The notes beneath the pieces were generated by a model. The model saw nothing but the letters and a program-made list of their open reading frames with translations, ran no database searches and was not told the DNA's origin. A program made the position numbers and the translations under genes. Shown here one piece after another: positions 30,556 to 37,642 of a stretch of DNA of 64,000 nucleotides. The stretch is taken from the NCBI GenBank assembly GCA_963773335.1, contig CAVZAT010000006.1, positions 558,001-622,000 on the forward strand, written 5' to 3'. This DNA comes from UBA4742 sp963773335 (lineage in GTDB: Bacteria > Actinomycetota > Acidimicrobiia > Acidimicrobiales > Acidimicrobilacustridaceae). Within the stretch, counting starts at the first letter, position 1. Every line of letters begins with the position of its first letter.

Positions 30556-31883
30556 GTCAGGGTGTTCCTTTCTTGGGCGGCTTCCGCGTAGACGGACAGG
30601 TCGATCACGACGCTGTCGTCGTGTTCGGTGTCGCCGCGCAGGACTGCGGCGGCGGCTCGAGCAGCAGGGCCGGGCGGGATCCGCACCTTGGGTCGGTGTG
30701 GCGTGTCGTCGTTGAACCCGGCGAGCGCAGCGCGGCTCAGGGCGGTGACGTGGCCGTGGTCGGCGATCACCGCGCCGAGGCCGTCGCCGGCGGGGCGATG
30801 CCGGGCGACGACGATCCCGCCGGCCGTCGCGATGTCGATGTGGGGATCTCCGAGACGGGCGGTGACGGTGACGGCGCTGTGGTGCAGCTCGGGTGGCACC
30901 GAGTAGAAGTTCCCGCGGTACGCGACCCGGCCGTTGGCAGTGACGCGCCGCTCGACGGTGATCGTGGCGGGGAACGGTGTCAACGGCACCGGCCGCAACC
31001 GCTCTCGTTGGGCGTGGTCGGCAACCGCCGCACGAACACCGTCGATGACGGTGACGCGCATGTCGAACTTGGTGGCGCACAGCCGGTCCAGCGACGCCTG
31101 GGCCTCTTCGACGGTGACGTCGTCGCCCAGGGTCCGCCACCACCGTTGCGCCGCTGAGTGGATGGCCTTCTCGACGACGCCTTTGCGGTTGCCGTGGCGG
31201 GCCGGGCAGGTCACGAACCCGACGCCGTAGTGCTTCACGACCGCGGCGAAGCTCGCGGTGATCTTGCCGGTCGCCGGGTGACAGACCGTGGCCATCCGAT
31301 CGAAGCGCCACACATCGCTCAGGCCGCCCAGCTCACGGGCGACCCGGTCGAGGGCGTCGATCACCTGGGCCTGGTCTTCGGACTCGGCCAGGCGGCCCCG
31401 CCACTTCGATGAATGCGACAGGGCACCGACGAACAGGTGGGCCTTGCTGCCCCACCCCCACGCCTCGGGCGGGTCGGGCAACTCGACCCAGTCCCACTGG
31501 GTTTCCTCGCCCGGCGGGTGCTCGATCACCGCGACGGGGCGGCCCTTCGCCGGCCGACACGCCTCGCACGCCGGACGTAGCCCTCGCAGTCGGATCTGGC
31601 GAGTCAGGGTCTGATAGCTCTGCTCGAACCCGAGCTCCTCGAGCTCGTCGAACAGCGTCGAAGCCCACAAGTGCGGGTCTTCGGCCAGTCGGGCACGTAC
31701 GTAGCCAACGAACCGCTCGAAGGGGTCAACGCCTCCACGAGCACGTTCACCCGCGACACGATCACCGCGCAGGTACGCGCGGATCGTCTTGCGGTCATGG
31801 CCCAGATGCCGGGCGATCGCTGAGATCGTCCAGCCCTTGGCGTGGAGCTTGTACGCGTCCACGTCGTCCTCCCGTGTGAGCAT
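30552..31883 (-). CDS. istA: IS21-family transposase IstA
   Basis: A 443-residue DDE transposase. It has an N-terminal helix-turn-helix (YKLHAKGWTISAIARHLGHD), then the catalytic core with Asp131 (TQWDWVELPD), Asp195 (VWRFDRMATV) and Glu238 (KGVVEKAIHS). A C-terminal beta-barrel region follows (GRVAYRGNFYSVPPEL). All three acidic residues are present. The stop overlaps the istB start (ATGA). Confidence 0.92.
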   Translation of the reverse strand: MLTREDDVDAYKLHAKGWTISAIARHLGHDRKTIRAYLRGDRVAGERARGGVDPFERFVGYVRARLAEDPHLWASTLFDELEELGFEQSYQTLTRQIRLRGLRPACEACRPAKGRPVAVIEHPPGEETQWDWVELPDPPEAWGWGSKAHLFVGALSHSSKWRGRLAESEDQAQVIDALDRVARELGGLSDVWRFDRMATVCHPATGKITASFAAVVKHYGVGFVTCPARHGNRKGVVEKAIHSAAQRWWRTLGDDVTVEEAQASLDRLCATKFDMRVTVIDGVRAAVADHAQRERLRPVPLTPFPATITVERRVTANGRVAYRGNFYSVPPELHHSAVTVTARLGDPHIDIATAGGIVVARHRPAGDGLGAVIADHGHVTALSRAALAGFNDDTPHRPKVRIPPGPAARAAAAVLRGDTEHDDSVVIDLSVYAEAAQERNTLT

Positions 31884-32017
31884 GAGCCGGGGCTCCTTCG
31901 TCAGCTGGTGGTGGTCAGAGACCGTCAGCTTCGAGGGAGCCCCACCCCATCTGGTGGAGCCCTACGGGTGGGGAATTTCAGTGAGCAACTCTGGGGAGAT
32001 TCACCTGAGCGCCGTCA

Positions 32018-32275
32018 ACGGAACCGTTGACCACCTGGCACCGTGTCTGAGGCAACGGTGCGATGAGGCTCGTCACGCGTCTCGACGCGTACCAAGACGG
32101 GAGCAGTCAAGGGTGGCGAGCCCGCAAGCACAGCACCGACGCAGGGTCGGGCCACACCGGTCACAACGCCCGTCACCGGGCGTGACCCGGTGCATCCAGC
32201 GACGAGGAGCACACCGAGCACCAGCGATCCCGCCATCGCACCCAACCGGATGACATTCGATTCGAGTGTCCGCAC
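32018..32275 (-). pseudogene. 5' fragment of lipoprotein gene split by IS21-type element
   Basis: From GTG 32275 the product has a basic start (MRTLESNVIRLG), a hydrophobic stretch and a lipobox (LLVAGC), so it would be a lipid-anchored exported protein. The fragment runs 86 codons (later part APVLVRVETRDEPHRTVASD) and hits a stop inside the IS. With the 3' fragment at 29542-29671 the intact protein would be about 128 residues. A start at ATG 32236 is possible. No family is recognised. Confidence 0.75.
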
Positions 32276-32362
32276 TCTGGCTGACCCCCTGAGCGTCGGC
32301 CCCGCCGACTGAACCGTAGCCTTTCCAAGGGTGCCCGGATGACCGGTTCGGCGGGCACGCCG

Positions 32363-32381
32363 AACGGCACGTAGGCGCTGG
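32363..32381 (+). repeat. Left copy of 19-bp inverted repeat
   Basis: AACGGCACGTAGGCGCTGG here is the exact reverse complement of 34204-34222. The two copies bracket the toxin-antitoxin pair and the second tyrosine recombinase (1.86 kb end to end). Confidence 0.8.
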
Positions 32382-32526
32382 TTGAGATCGCTCCGGATTG
32401 GGCTGCCCGTGTTGTGGCCGGGGGCGAGTTCTGCCGTGTGACGGGTTGGCGCTGCGATTGCAGTCGTTCGTCGTGCCGGTTCCGGGGGGGGCAACTGCGC
32501 CTGGCCTGATGCGTGGCGGTCGTGGG

Positions 32527-32868
32527 TCAGGCGTCGAGGAGAAACCGGAGGGATCTGGTGATCTCGAAGAGCGCGTCGAGCGGGGTGTCGCCGAGTCGGG
32601 CGATCAGGCGCTCATCGGAGATCGACTTGATGTCTTCGCACTTCGCGTAGGTGGTGTCGTCGAGCCCCGATGAGGCGGGGTCGAGCTCGACGTGGGACGG
32701 CAACCCGCGCCGAGTGGTCGTGCATGGCACGACGATGACGATCCCGGCCCGGCTCTCGTTGAGGGGGTCAGCGGAGACGATCACGGCGGGGCGACGACCG
32801 GCCTGTTCACGTCCCACGGGCGAGCCGAAATCGACGAGCCAGATCTCGCCGCGTCGCGGGCGGGTCAT
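32527..32868 (-). CDS. MazF/PemK-family toxin (endoribonuclease)
   Basis: A 113-residue protein from ATG 32868 (TRPRRGEIWLVDFGSPVGRE), overlapping the antitoxin stop (ATGA). The conserved GEIWLVDF, RPAVIVSAD, VPCTTTR and CEDIKSISDERL blocks match MazF-like toxins that cut RNA. The extra upstream Met codon lies within the antitoxin gene and is not used. The pair probably helps keep the element. Confidence 0.85.
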   Translation of the reverse strand: MTRPRRGEIWLVDFGSPVGREQAGRRPAVIVSADPLNESRAGIVIVVPCTTTRRGLPSHVELDPASSGLDDTTYAKCEDIKSISDERLIARLGDTPLDALFEITRSLRFLLDA

Positions 32869-33104
32869 GGCGAGCGATCGGCGTTGACACCTGCTTCGAT
32901 CGTCCGCTCCGCTTCGACGTCGGTCCATGCGGCCGGGTCGGCTCGCAGCTGGTCGTAGCGACTGGTGAGTTGGGCGAAGAAGAGGCGCCGCTCGAGGGCA
33001 TCGGCGGCCTCATCGAGGAGTTGGGTCATCGGCCGGCCGGTCGCGTCAGCCAGGCGCGAGAACCGGTCCCGGGTGGTCTCGCTGACTCGAATCGTGGTGC
33101 TCAC
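32865..33104 (-). CDS. Ribbon-helix-helix-type antitoxin
   Basis: A 79-residue protein starting GTG at 33104. The N-terminus TTIRVSETTRDRFSRLADAT is a ribbon-helix-helix-like DNA-binding segment; the C-terminal half (YDQLRADPAAWTDVEAERTI) would wrap the toxin. It precedes and overlaps the MazF-like gene. Repeats just upstream (33112-33141) suit self-repression. Confidence 0.8.
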   Translation of the reverse strand: MSTTIRVSETTRDRFSRLADATGRPMTQLLDEAADALERRLFFAQLTSRYDQLRADPAAWTDVEAERTIEAGVNADRSP

Positions 33105-33111
33105 ACCGTGA

Positions 33112-33141
33112 GTCTACTTGTCTGTAGACCGTTCCGTCTAC
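33112..33141. promoter_or_regulatory. Toxin-antitoxin operator repeats
   Basis: GTCTAC (33112-33117) and GTAGAC (33124-33129) form a 6-bp inverted repeat with a 6-bp spacer. A third GTCTAC follows at 33136-33141. They lie 8 bp upstream of the antitoxin start, where ribbon-helix-helix antitoxins normally bind. Confidence 0.5.
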
Positions 33142-33282
33142 GACCAGCTGGGCGCTCCGAACGTGGAATATACGGGTGATCCCTCGTGGACCCAGGTGCG
33201 TCTCGCTCCAGGTTGGTCGTAAGGTCGATCGTCGGGCGGGGTGGGACGCCCGGTTCGGCCTCCGCTCGGGTGAGAGGAGGCC

Positions 33283-34197
33283 GTGATGGCCAAGACCGGT
33301 TCGGCGGTGGTGTTGTATGACCCGCGGGCTGCGGATCCTGAGGCGACCGCGGTGGTCGGGTTCCTGGGTGGTCACAAGGGACGGACCCGCGAGGCCTACG
33401 AGCTGGATCTGCGCCAGTTCGCCCGATGGTGCCAGCACCGAGGGCAGCGGCTGTTCGACGTGACCCGGGTCGACATCGAACGCTTCGGCCGTGATCTCGA
33501 GCAGTCGGGGCGGGCGCCGGCCACGATCAGTCGCCGGCTGGCGACGATCACTGGCCTGTACCGCTTCGCCGAGGAAGAGGGACTCATCGATCATTCCCCG
33601 GCGGTGCACGTGCGCCGGCCCCGCGTCGACCCAGAATCCCACGCCGTGGGCCTGGACCGCAACGAACTCGGCGCCTTCCTGGTCACCGCCGGGATCAGCT
33701 CACCGCTGGATCATGCGCTGGCGTCGCTGCTGGCCCTCAACGGACTCCGGGTCTCCGAGGCGCTGGGCGCGGACGTCGCCGACCTGGGCCTCCAGCGCGG
33801 GCATCGCACCCTGTTCGTGTCCCGCAAAGGCAACAAGACCGCGACCATCCCCCTCGCCCCGCGCACCGCCCGAGCCGTCGACCTCGCCGTCGGGGACCGC
33901 CACGCCGGACCCATCTTCTGCGACCCCGACGGCCGGCGCCTCAACCGTCACGCCGCCGCCCGCATCATCCGGCGCCTCGGTCGCCAAGCCGGGATCCCGA
34001 AACGGATCGGACCCCCCCTGCGACACGCCTTCATCACCGCTGCCCTCGACGCCGGCGTACCCCTACGAGACGTCCAAGAAGCCGCCTCCCACGCCGACCC
34101 CCGCACCACCATGCGATATGACCGAGGCCGACAGTCCCTCGACCGCCACCCCACCTACATCGTCGCCACCTTCGTCGCCGGCGCCGCCAGAACCTGA
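33283..34197 (+). CDS. Second tyrosine recombinase (XerC/D-like), box II His missing
   Basis: A 304-residue recombinase. A core-binding domain (about 20-105; TREAYELDLRQFARWCQHRG) is followed by a catalytic domain with Arg155 (NGLRVSEAL), Lys181 (SRKGNKTATI), Arg246 (PPLRHAFIT), His269 (ASHADPRTT) and Tyr278 (MRYDR). The first His of the usual HxLRH motif is replaced by Pro243 inside a run of seven C. The stop is 6 bp from the right 19-bp inverted repeat, suggesting the repeats are its own sites. Confidence 0.88.
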   Translation: MMAKTGSAVVLYDPRAADPEATAVVGFLGGHKGRTREAYELDLRQFARWCQHRGQRLFDVTRVDIERFGRDLEQSGRAPATISRRLATITGLYRFAEEEGLIDHSPAVHVRRPRVDPESHAVGLDRNELGAFLVTAGISSPLDHALASLLALNGLRVSEALGADVADLGLQRGHRTLFVSRKGNKTATIPLAPRTARAVDLAVGDRHAGPIFCDPDGRRLNRHAAARIIRRLGRQAGIPKRIGPPLRHAFITAALDAGVPLRDVQEAASHADPRTTMRYDRGRQSLDRHPTYIVATFVAGAART

Positions 34198-34203
34198 CCC
34201 CAC

Positions 34204-34222
34204 CCAGCGCCTACGTGCCGTT
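34204..34222 (-). repeat. Right copy of 19-bp inverted repeat, with internal palindrome
   Basis: Reverse complement of 32363-32381. Here the repeat also lies within a symmetric site: AGCGCCTA (34206-34213), an 8-bp spacer CGTGCCGT, then TAGGCGCT (34222-34229). Two 8-bp arms around a spacer resemble a tyrosine-recombinase crossover site. At the left copy the outer arm is degenerate (CACGCCGA, 5 of 8 matches). Confidence 0.75.
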
Positions 34223-34240
34223 AGGCGCTTGTGCTGCGCT

Positions 34241-34798
34241 CTAGGTGAACCAGCAGCGCAGGCCCACGTAAGGCTTCTTGAAGTTGCTGACCTTGACGGT
34301 GGCAGTGATGAAAGACGAACCATTACTGGTGGAGACCGCAAACGGGCCGACCACCTGGAGCATGAATGATTGGGCCACGTCCGGCGGGACCGACATCGCG
34401 ATGGCACTGGGGTTGAAGCTGGCCGGGACGGGACCAGCCTTCAACACGTACGTGCCGTTGGCCCTGATGGTCACCGGATCACAGAGGCGGGGCAAGCCTG
34501 GCTGAAACTGAACCGCCCCCGACGCCTTTGCATCATTCCCCACCGCCAGCCACGACGCGGAAGTCGAGTCGTTCTGCGGGTCCGTGACTGGAGGGGCAAC
34601 GGTTCGAAGAGTCGACGAGGCGCGGTGAGTGACCACCAAGGCGGTCCCGGCCAACACCAGGAGGATGACCAGCCCGATCGCTGTGGCCCGCCGACGTCGG
34701 CGATGGCGAACCGAGCGCTCTCGGACTGCTTCGATGGGACTGGGGGCGATCGGGCAGTGTTCAGGCAGGCTGCGCAGCTGCTCTTCGACATCGATCAT
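34241..34798 (-). CDS. Membrane protein paired with ECF sigma factor
   Basis: A 185-residue protein. A short cytoplasmic part with an Arg-rich run is followed by one transmembrane helix (ATAIGLVILLVLAGTALVVT) and an extracytoplasmic domain of about 120 residues (YVLKAGPVPASFNPSAIAMS). The gene overlaps the sigma factor stop by 4 bases, the usual place of an anti-sigma factor, but no zinc anti-sigma motif (HxxxCxxC) is present. It may be an unusual anti-sigma factor or a target protein. Confidence 0.6.
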   Translation of the reverse strand: MIDVEEQLRSLPEHCPIAPSPIEAVRERSVRHRRRRRATAIGLVILLVLAGTALVVTHRASSTLRTVAPPVTDPQNDSTSASWLAVGNDAKASGAVQFQPGLPRLCDPVTIRANGTYVLKAGPVPASFNPSAIAMSVPPDVAQSFMLQVVGPFAVSTSNGSSFITATVKVSNFKKPYVGLRCWFT

Positions 34799-35283
34799 GG
34801 CGACCTCTCCTCTTCCGGCAGCGTGAGGGCCTGCCGCAATTTGGCCCGGGCGGCGTGGATGGTGGCGAGCACCGTGCCTCGCTTGACGCGCATGGCTGAT
34901 GCCGTGTCCTCCACGCTCAGATCAGCGATGTAGTGGAGCGCGACTGCCATGCGTTGTCGGTCTGGGAGCTCCCCGATGGCGTCCAGCAGGTCCTTGTCCC
35001 AGCCCGGCGCCGGATCGGTTGCCACGAGACTGGATCGCCGCAGTAACCGCCGTTCGAGGGCGTCCCGGCGAGCCCGTCGGCGCACGCCGTTGATCGCTGT
35101 CCGGTGCACCCACGCCTCAGGCGACGCCATCCGCGACAGCCGCGGCCAATGCTCAAGGGCGCGAGCGAACGCTTCGTCCGTAGCATCCGCGGCGAGCGCA
35201 GGGTCCCCGCAGAAGGCCAGCAGCGCGGACGCGAGCCGGGGATGCAGCCCGCGATACCACTCCTCGAAGTCCGACACGTCCAC
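34795..35283 (-). CDS. ECF-family RNA polymerase sigma factor
   Basis: A 162-residue group 4 sigma factor. Region 2 includes LLAFCGDPALAADATDEAFA and MASPEAWVHRTAINGVRRRA. Region 4 includes IGELPDRQRMAVALHYIADL and the recognition helix TASAMRVKRGTVLATIHAAR. The downstream membrane protein likely controls it. It is one of the few regulatory cargo genes of the island. Confidence 0.88.
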   Translation of the reverse strand: MDVSDFEEWYRGLHPRLASALLAFCGDPALAADATDEAFARALEHWPRLSRMASPEAWVHRTAINGVRRRARRDALERRLLRRSSLVATDPAPGWDKDLLDAIGELPDRQRMAVALHYIADLSVEDTASAMRVKRGTVLATIHAARAKLRQALTLPEEERSP

Positions 35284-35509
35284 GCCCCTATGAAGTCACA
35301 ACAGGGGCGAAAGATTTAGTCGACAGGAGGATTTCGCGAGACAGAGAAGCCAATCCGACCAATCACCCTGGGCCCACCCCTTCAGCCGCGCACTCGCCGT
35401 GCTCCGAACCGTCACCGCTGTCCCCGGCTGACCGCTCCCCGGCGGCCTGGCCCTCCGCAGACCACACCCAGGGACGACACCTCACCAGCGACCGAACACC
35501 CCTGTTGGC

Positions 35510-35549
35510 GATCAGCGAAAGTCGCGTTCTGGGATCAGCGAAAGTCGCG
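35510..35549 (+). repeat. IS21 end repeats
   Basis: GATCAGCGAAAGTCGCG occurs at 35510-35526 and 35533-35549 in direct orientation, 23 bp apart. Such repeated blocks near an IS21 end are transposase-binding sites. Confidence 0.7.
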
Positions 35550-35583
35550 GTCCCGGGGTGGGGGTGTCCCTCGGGTGGTGAGG

Positions 35584-36363
35584 CTAGCGGCGCCTCCTGT
35601 CGGGGTCGGTGGTGGCGGTGGTGAGGGCTTGGTGCTCGCGTAGCCGCCAGGACGGGCCTTTGATGTTGAACACGACGGCGTTGTGCATGAGCCGGTCCAG
35701 GATGGCGGCGGCGACGACGGTGTCGCCGAAGATCTCGCCCCAGTCGGGCAGGCCCCGGTTGGTGGTCACGATGGTGGAGTGCTGCTTCTCGTAGCGCAGG
35801 TTGACGACCTGGTAGAACGCGGAGGTGGCCGGGCGGTCCATGGGCAACAGGCCGACGTCGTCGATCACGAGGACCGAGGGGGCGGTGTAGGTCTTGAGCT
35901 TGGACGCCAGGTTGCCTTCGCGGGTGGCTTGGGCGATGTTGGCGACCATCTCCTCGGCGTTGGTGAAGTAGCCCCGGAACCCGGCCTCGACCGCCAGGGT
36001 GGCGAGTGCGACAGCGAGGTGGGTCTTGCCGCAGCCCGGCTGACCGAGGAACAGGATGGGTCGGCCGTCGTCCATGAACCGCAGGGTGGCGAGGTCATCG
36101 ACGAGGCGCCGGTCGACGCTGGGCTGGAAGTCGAAGTCGAACTCGTCGATGGTGCGCCGGAACGGGAACCGGGCGTAGCGGAGCCGGGCGGCGAGGCGCC
36201 GGTTGCGGGTGGCGTCGGCTTGTTCGGCGACGAGCCGGGCCAGGAACTCGACGTGGGTCCAGTCCTGGGTGCGGGCGTCCTCGGCGAGGGTGGCGAAGCA
36301 CTCGGCGGCCCGGTCCAACTGCAGGTAGCCGAGGTCGTCTTTGATCTGCTCGTAGACGCTCAC
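35584..36363 (-). CDS. istB: IS21-family helper ATPase IstB (second element)
   Basis: A 259-residue AAA+ protein: N-terminal helices (YEQIKDDLGYLQLDRAAECF), Walker A (LGQPGCGKTHLAVALA), Walker B (VLVIDDVGLLPMD) and sensor (STIVTTNRGLPDWGEI). It is complete but its transposase partner is truncated, so it can act only if it serves another IS21 copy. Its ATG overlaps the end of istA (ATGA). Confidence 0.9.
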   Translation of the reverse strand: MSVYEQIKDDLGYLQLDRAAECFATLAEDARTQDWTHVEFLARLVAEQADATRNRRLAARLRYARFPFRRTIDEFDFDFQPSVDRRLVDDLATLRFMDDGRPILFLGQPGCGKTHLAVALATLAVEAGFRGYFTNAEEMVANIAQATREGNLASKLKTYTAPSVLVIDDVGLLPMDRPATSAFYQVVNLRYEKQHSTIVTTNRGLPDWGEIFGDTVVAAAILDRLMHNAVVFNIKGPSWRLREHQALTTATTDPDRRRR

Positions 36364-37253
36364 GCCCCGGCTCCTCCGTCATAGACGGTGAGGTCGGGCG
36401 CGGCGACCTCGAAGTCACCGGCACCGAGCTCGAGCCGCTCCGCCCGGTCTGACGCCGCTGCGGGATCAGCGGCGGTCACGACGTGGAGGTGGCGGCGCCG
36501 GTTCGATGCCAGTGCCGCCGTCTCTGCGTCGAGGCGGTGCCCGGGGTCCCACACTTCGGTGACGCCGGGTCCGGCGAGACGGTGGCGGGCCACGACCCGC
36601 CCGGCCCACGACACGGTCAGCTCGGTGGCGTCAACGGCGACGCGGGCTTCGACTGTCTGGCCCAGACAGGCGGGCGGGACCGAGTAGCGGGTCCCGTCCC
36701 AGGTGATGAGCGGCAACGCCCGGTGGACCCGTCGGGTCTCGACGTAGTCAGTGTCGAACCGCGACGCCGGCAACGCCCCCAAGAAGTCCCGCTCGGCTTC
36801 GAAGCGGACCGACGGCGCGACCCCGGTGCTGCGGTGCACGCGATCATGCACCCGCTCGCCGACCCAGCGACCGGCCCGGTCGTTGAGCTCGCCGATGCTG
36901 TCGGGCACGCCGGTGACGACCAGCTCCTGCAGGAACGACTCCTTCAAGTCCCGGAACGGCCGCTCGACCTTGCCCTTGCGCTTGGCGTCACCAGCCTGAC
37001 ACGCCTTGACCTCCACGCCGTAGTGGCGGGCGAACTCGAGGGTCGGCGGGTGCAACACGAACCGTCGGCCCTGCGACTGGCCCAACGCACCCATCCGGTC
37101 AGTGCGGGCCACCTTCGCCACACCGCCAGCGGCGTCGAAGAACCGGGCCATGCCCTCGAAGGTGTGCTGACGGTCGACCGACGTCGAGAACCACCACAGC
37201 CGCCACCGCGACCAGCACAAGATCATCCCGAAGCACCACAACACCGGCGCCAA
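36360..37253 (-). pseudogene. istA: Truncated IS21-family transposase IstA
   Basis: The remaining about 297 codons begin inside the catalytic core (GMILCWSRWRLWWFSTSVDR). The helix-turn-helix domain and first catalytic Asp are missing; later parts remain, including VARTDRMGALG (second Asp), KRKGKVERPFRD (Glu) and the C-terminal barrel (GTRYSVPPACLGQTV). No start codon or promoter suits this fragment. It is inactive by truncation, not by frameshift. Confidence 0.85.
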
Positions 37254-37335
37254 CCCGACCCCGCGGGCCCAGCCCGAGACACACGGTGTCCCGCTCGAAG
37301 CTCAGCAGGCGACACCTCGAAAGAGTGTGTCCCGG

Positions 37336-37359
37336 ACCGTCGGTCGGGACGCCGACGGT
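37336..37359. repeat. 8-bp inverted repeat near right end of element
   Basis: ACCGTCGG and CCGACGGT are separated by 8 bases. No T run follows, so it is not a standard terminator. It may be part of the attP region or the remnant IS border. Confidence 0.35.
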
Positions 37360-37374
37360 CGAACGCGTTGGAAA

Positions 37375-37396
37375 ATCCCACGACGCCATCCCACGA
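37375..37396 (+). repeat. Paired repeats, candidate integrase arm sites (right)
   Basis: ATCCCACGACGC followed by CATCCCACGA matches the left-end pair at 27135-27155 with one extra base. It lies 114 bp inside attR. Same orientation at both ends fits arm sites of one integrase. Confidence 0.5.
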
Positions 37397-37510
37397 AACG
37401 GCCTCTAGCTGGTGCTCGCTGGGTCTTGCTCATTCTGCAATCAGCGCTCTGAACAGCCAGTTCAGACCGACCAAGAAACTCCTGTACCCGGCCAGATCCC
37501 CTTCGACCTT

Positions 37511-37554
37511 CTGTTAATCCGTTTGTCGTGGGTTCGAGCCCCACCCCCGGAGCC
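37511..37554 (+). repeat. attR: right copy of 44-bp tRNA-Asn repeat
   Basis: Identical to 27042-27085. It has the anticodon arm 3' side, variable and T arms and acceptor 3' strand, but no 5' half, so it is not a tRNA gene. A further match (CACAAGGGATCG) continues a few bases beyond both copies. Confidence 0.9.
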
Positions 37555-37604
37555 CAAGCCGCACAAGGGATCGCGGCCCGTGACCGGTCCAGGATCCGGC
37601 TCCA

Positions 37605-37624
37605 GGTCACGACACGGGTCACGA
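37605..37624 (+). repeat. Paired 8-bp repeats beside the integrase remnant
   Basis: GGTCACGA at 37605-37612 and 37617-37624, 12 bp apart, lie between attR and the integrase remnant, just as the ATCCCACGA pair lies between attL and the intact integrase. The sequence differs, as expected for a different integrase with its own arm sites. Confidence 0.45.
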
Positions 37625-37642
37625 TCCGGCTGATCTGTCCCC

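Larger units (their letters stand above)
29672..32017 (-). mobile_element. Complete IS21-family insertion sequence (about 2.35 kb)
   Basis: It encodes istA and istB with a 4-base overlap. The two ends match as long imperfect inverted repeats. Left, reading inward from 29672: TGATGGCGCTC, then TTCCCCAGG, then GAAATTCCCCACC. Right, reading inward from 32017: TGACGGCGCTC, then CTCCCCAGA, then GAAATTCCCCACC. Repeated transposase-binding blocks of this kind are typical of IS21. The trinucleotide CCG flanks both sides as a possible short target duplication; IS21 usually makes 4-8 bp. It interrupts a lipoprotein gene. Confidence 0.88.
35503..37290 (-). mobile_element. Truncated IS21-family element (right end missing)
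   Basis: The left end starts TGTTGGCGATCAGCG at 35503 and carries two direct copies of GATCAGCGAAAGTCGCG. istB is intact but istA lacks its N-terminal third, and no matching right inverted repeat is found before attR. The break lies somewhere in 37254-37290. The proteins differ clearly from those of the first IS21-type element, so this is a separate insertion. Confidence 0.75.
27042..37554. mobile_element. Integrated element in tRNA-Asn (about 10.5 kb)
   Basis: The element is bounded by 44-bp direct repeats of the tRNA-Asn 3' half. The integrase lies just inside the left repeat and reads away from the tRNA, and an excisionase-like gene follows. Cargo, in order: a coiled-coil protein, a lipoprotein gene split by an IS21-type element, a toxin-antitoxin pair and second tyrosine recombinase within 19-bp inverted repeats, an ECF sigma factor with its membrane partner, and a truncated IS21-type element. 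No relaxase, type IV secretion, replication or phage structural gene is seen, so it looks like a small, partly decayed genomic island that may need a helper to move. Confidence 0.85.

Noticed and set aside
37336..37359. Rho-independent terminator
   Set aside because: An 8-bp stem is present but no T run follows on either strand.
37511..37554. A second tRNA-Asn gene
   Set aside because: Only the 3' half is present and the preceding bases cannot form the acceptor or D arm, so it is an attachment-site copy.
27042..37554. Prophage or conjugative element
   Set aside because: No capsid, portal, terminase, relaxase, coupling protein or type IV secretion gene is seen between the repeats.
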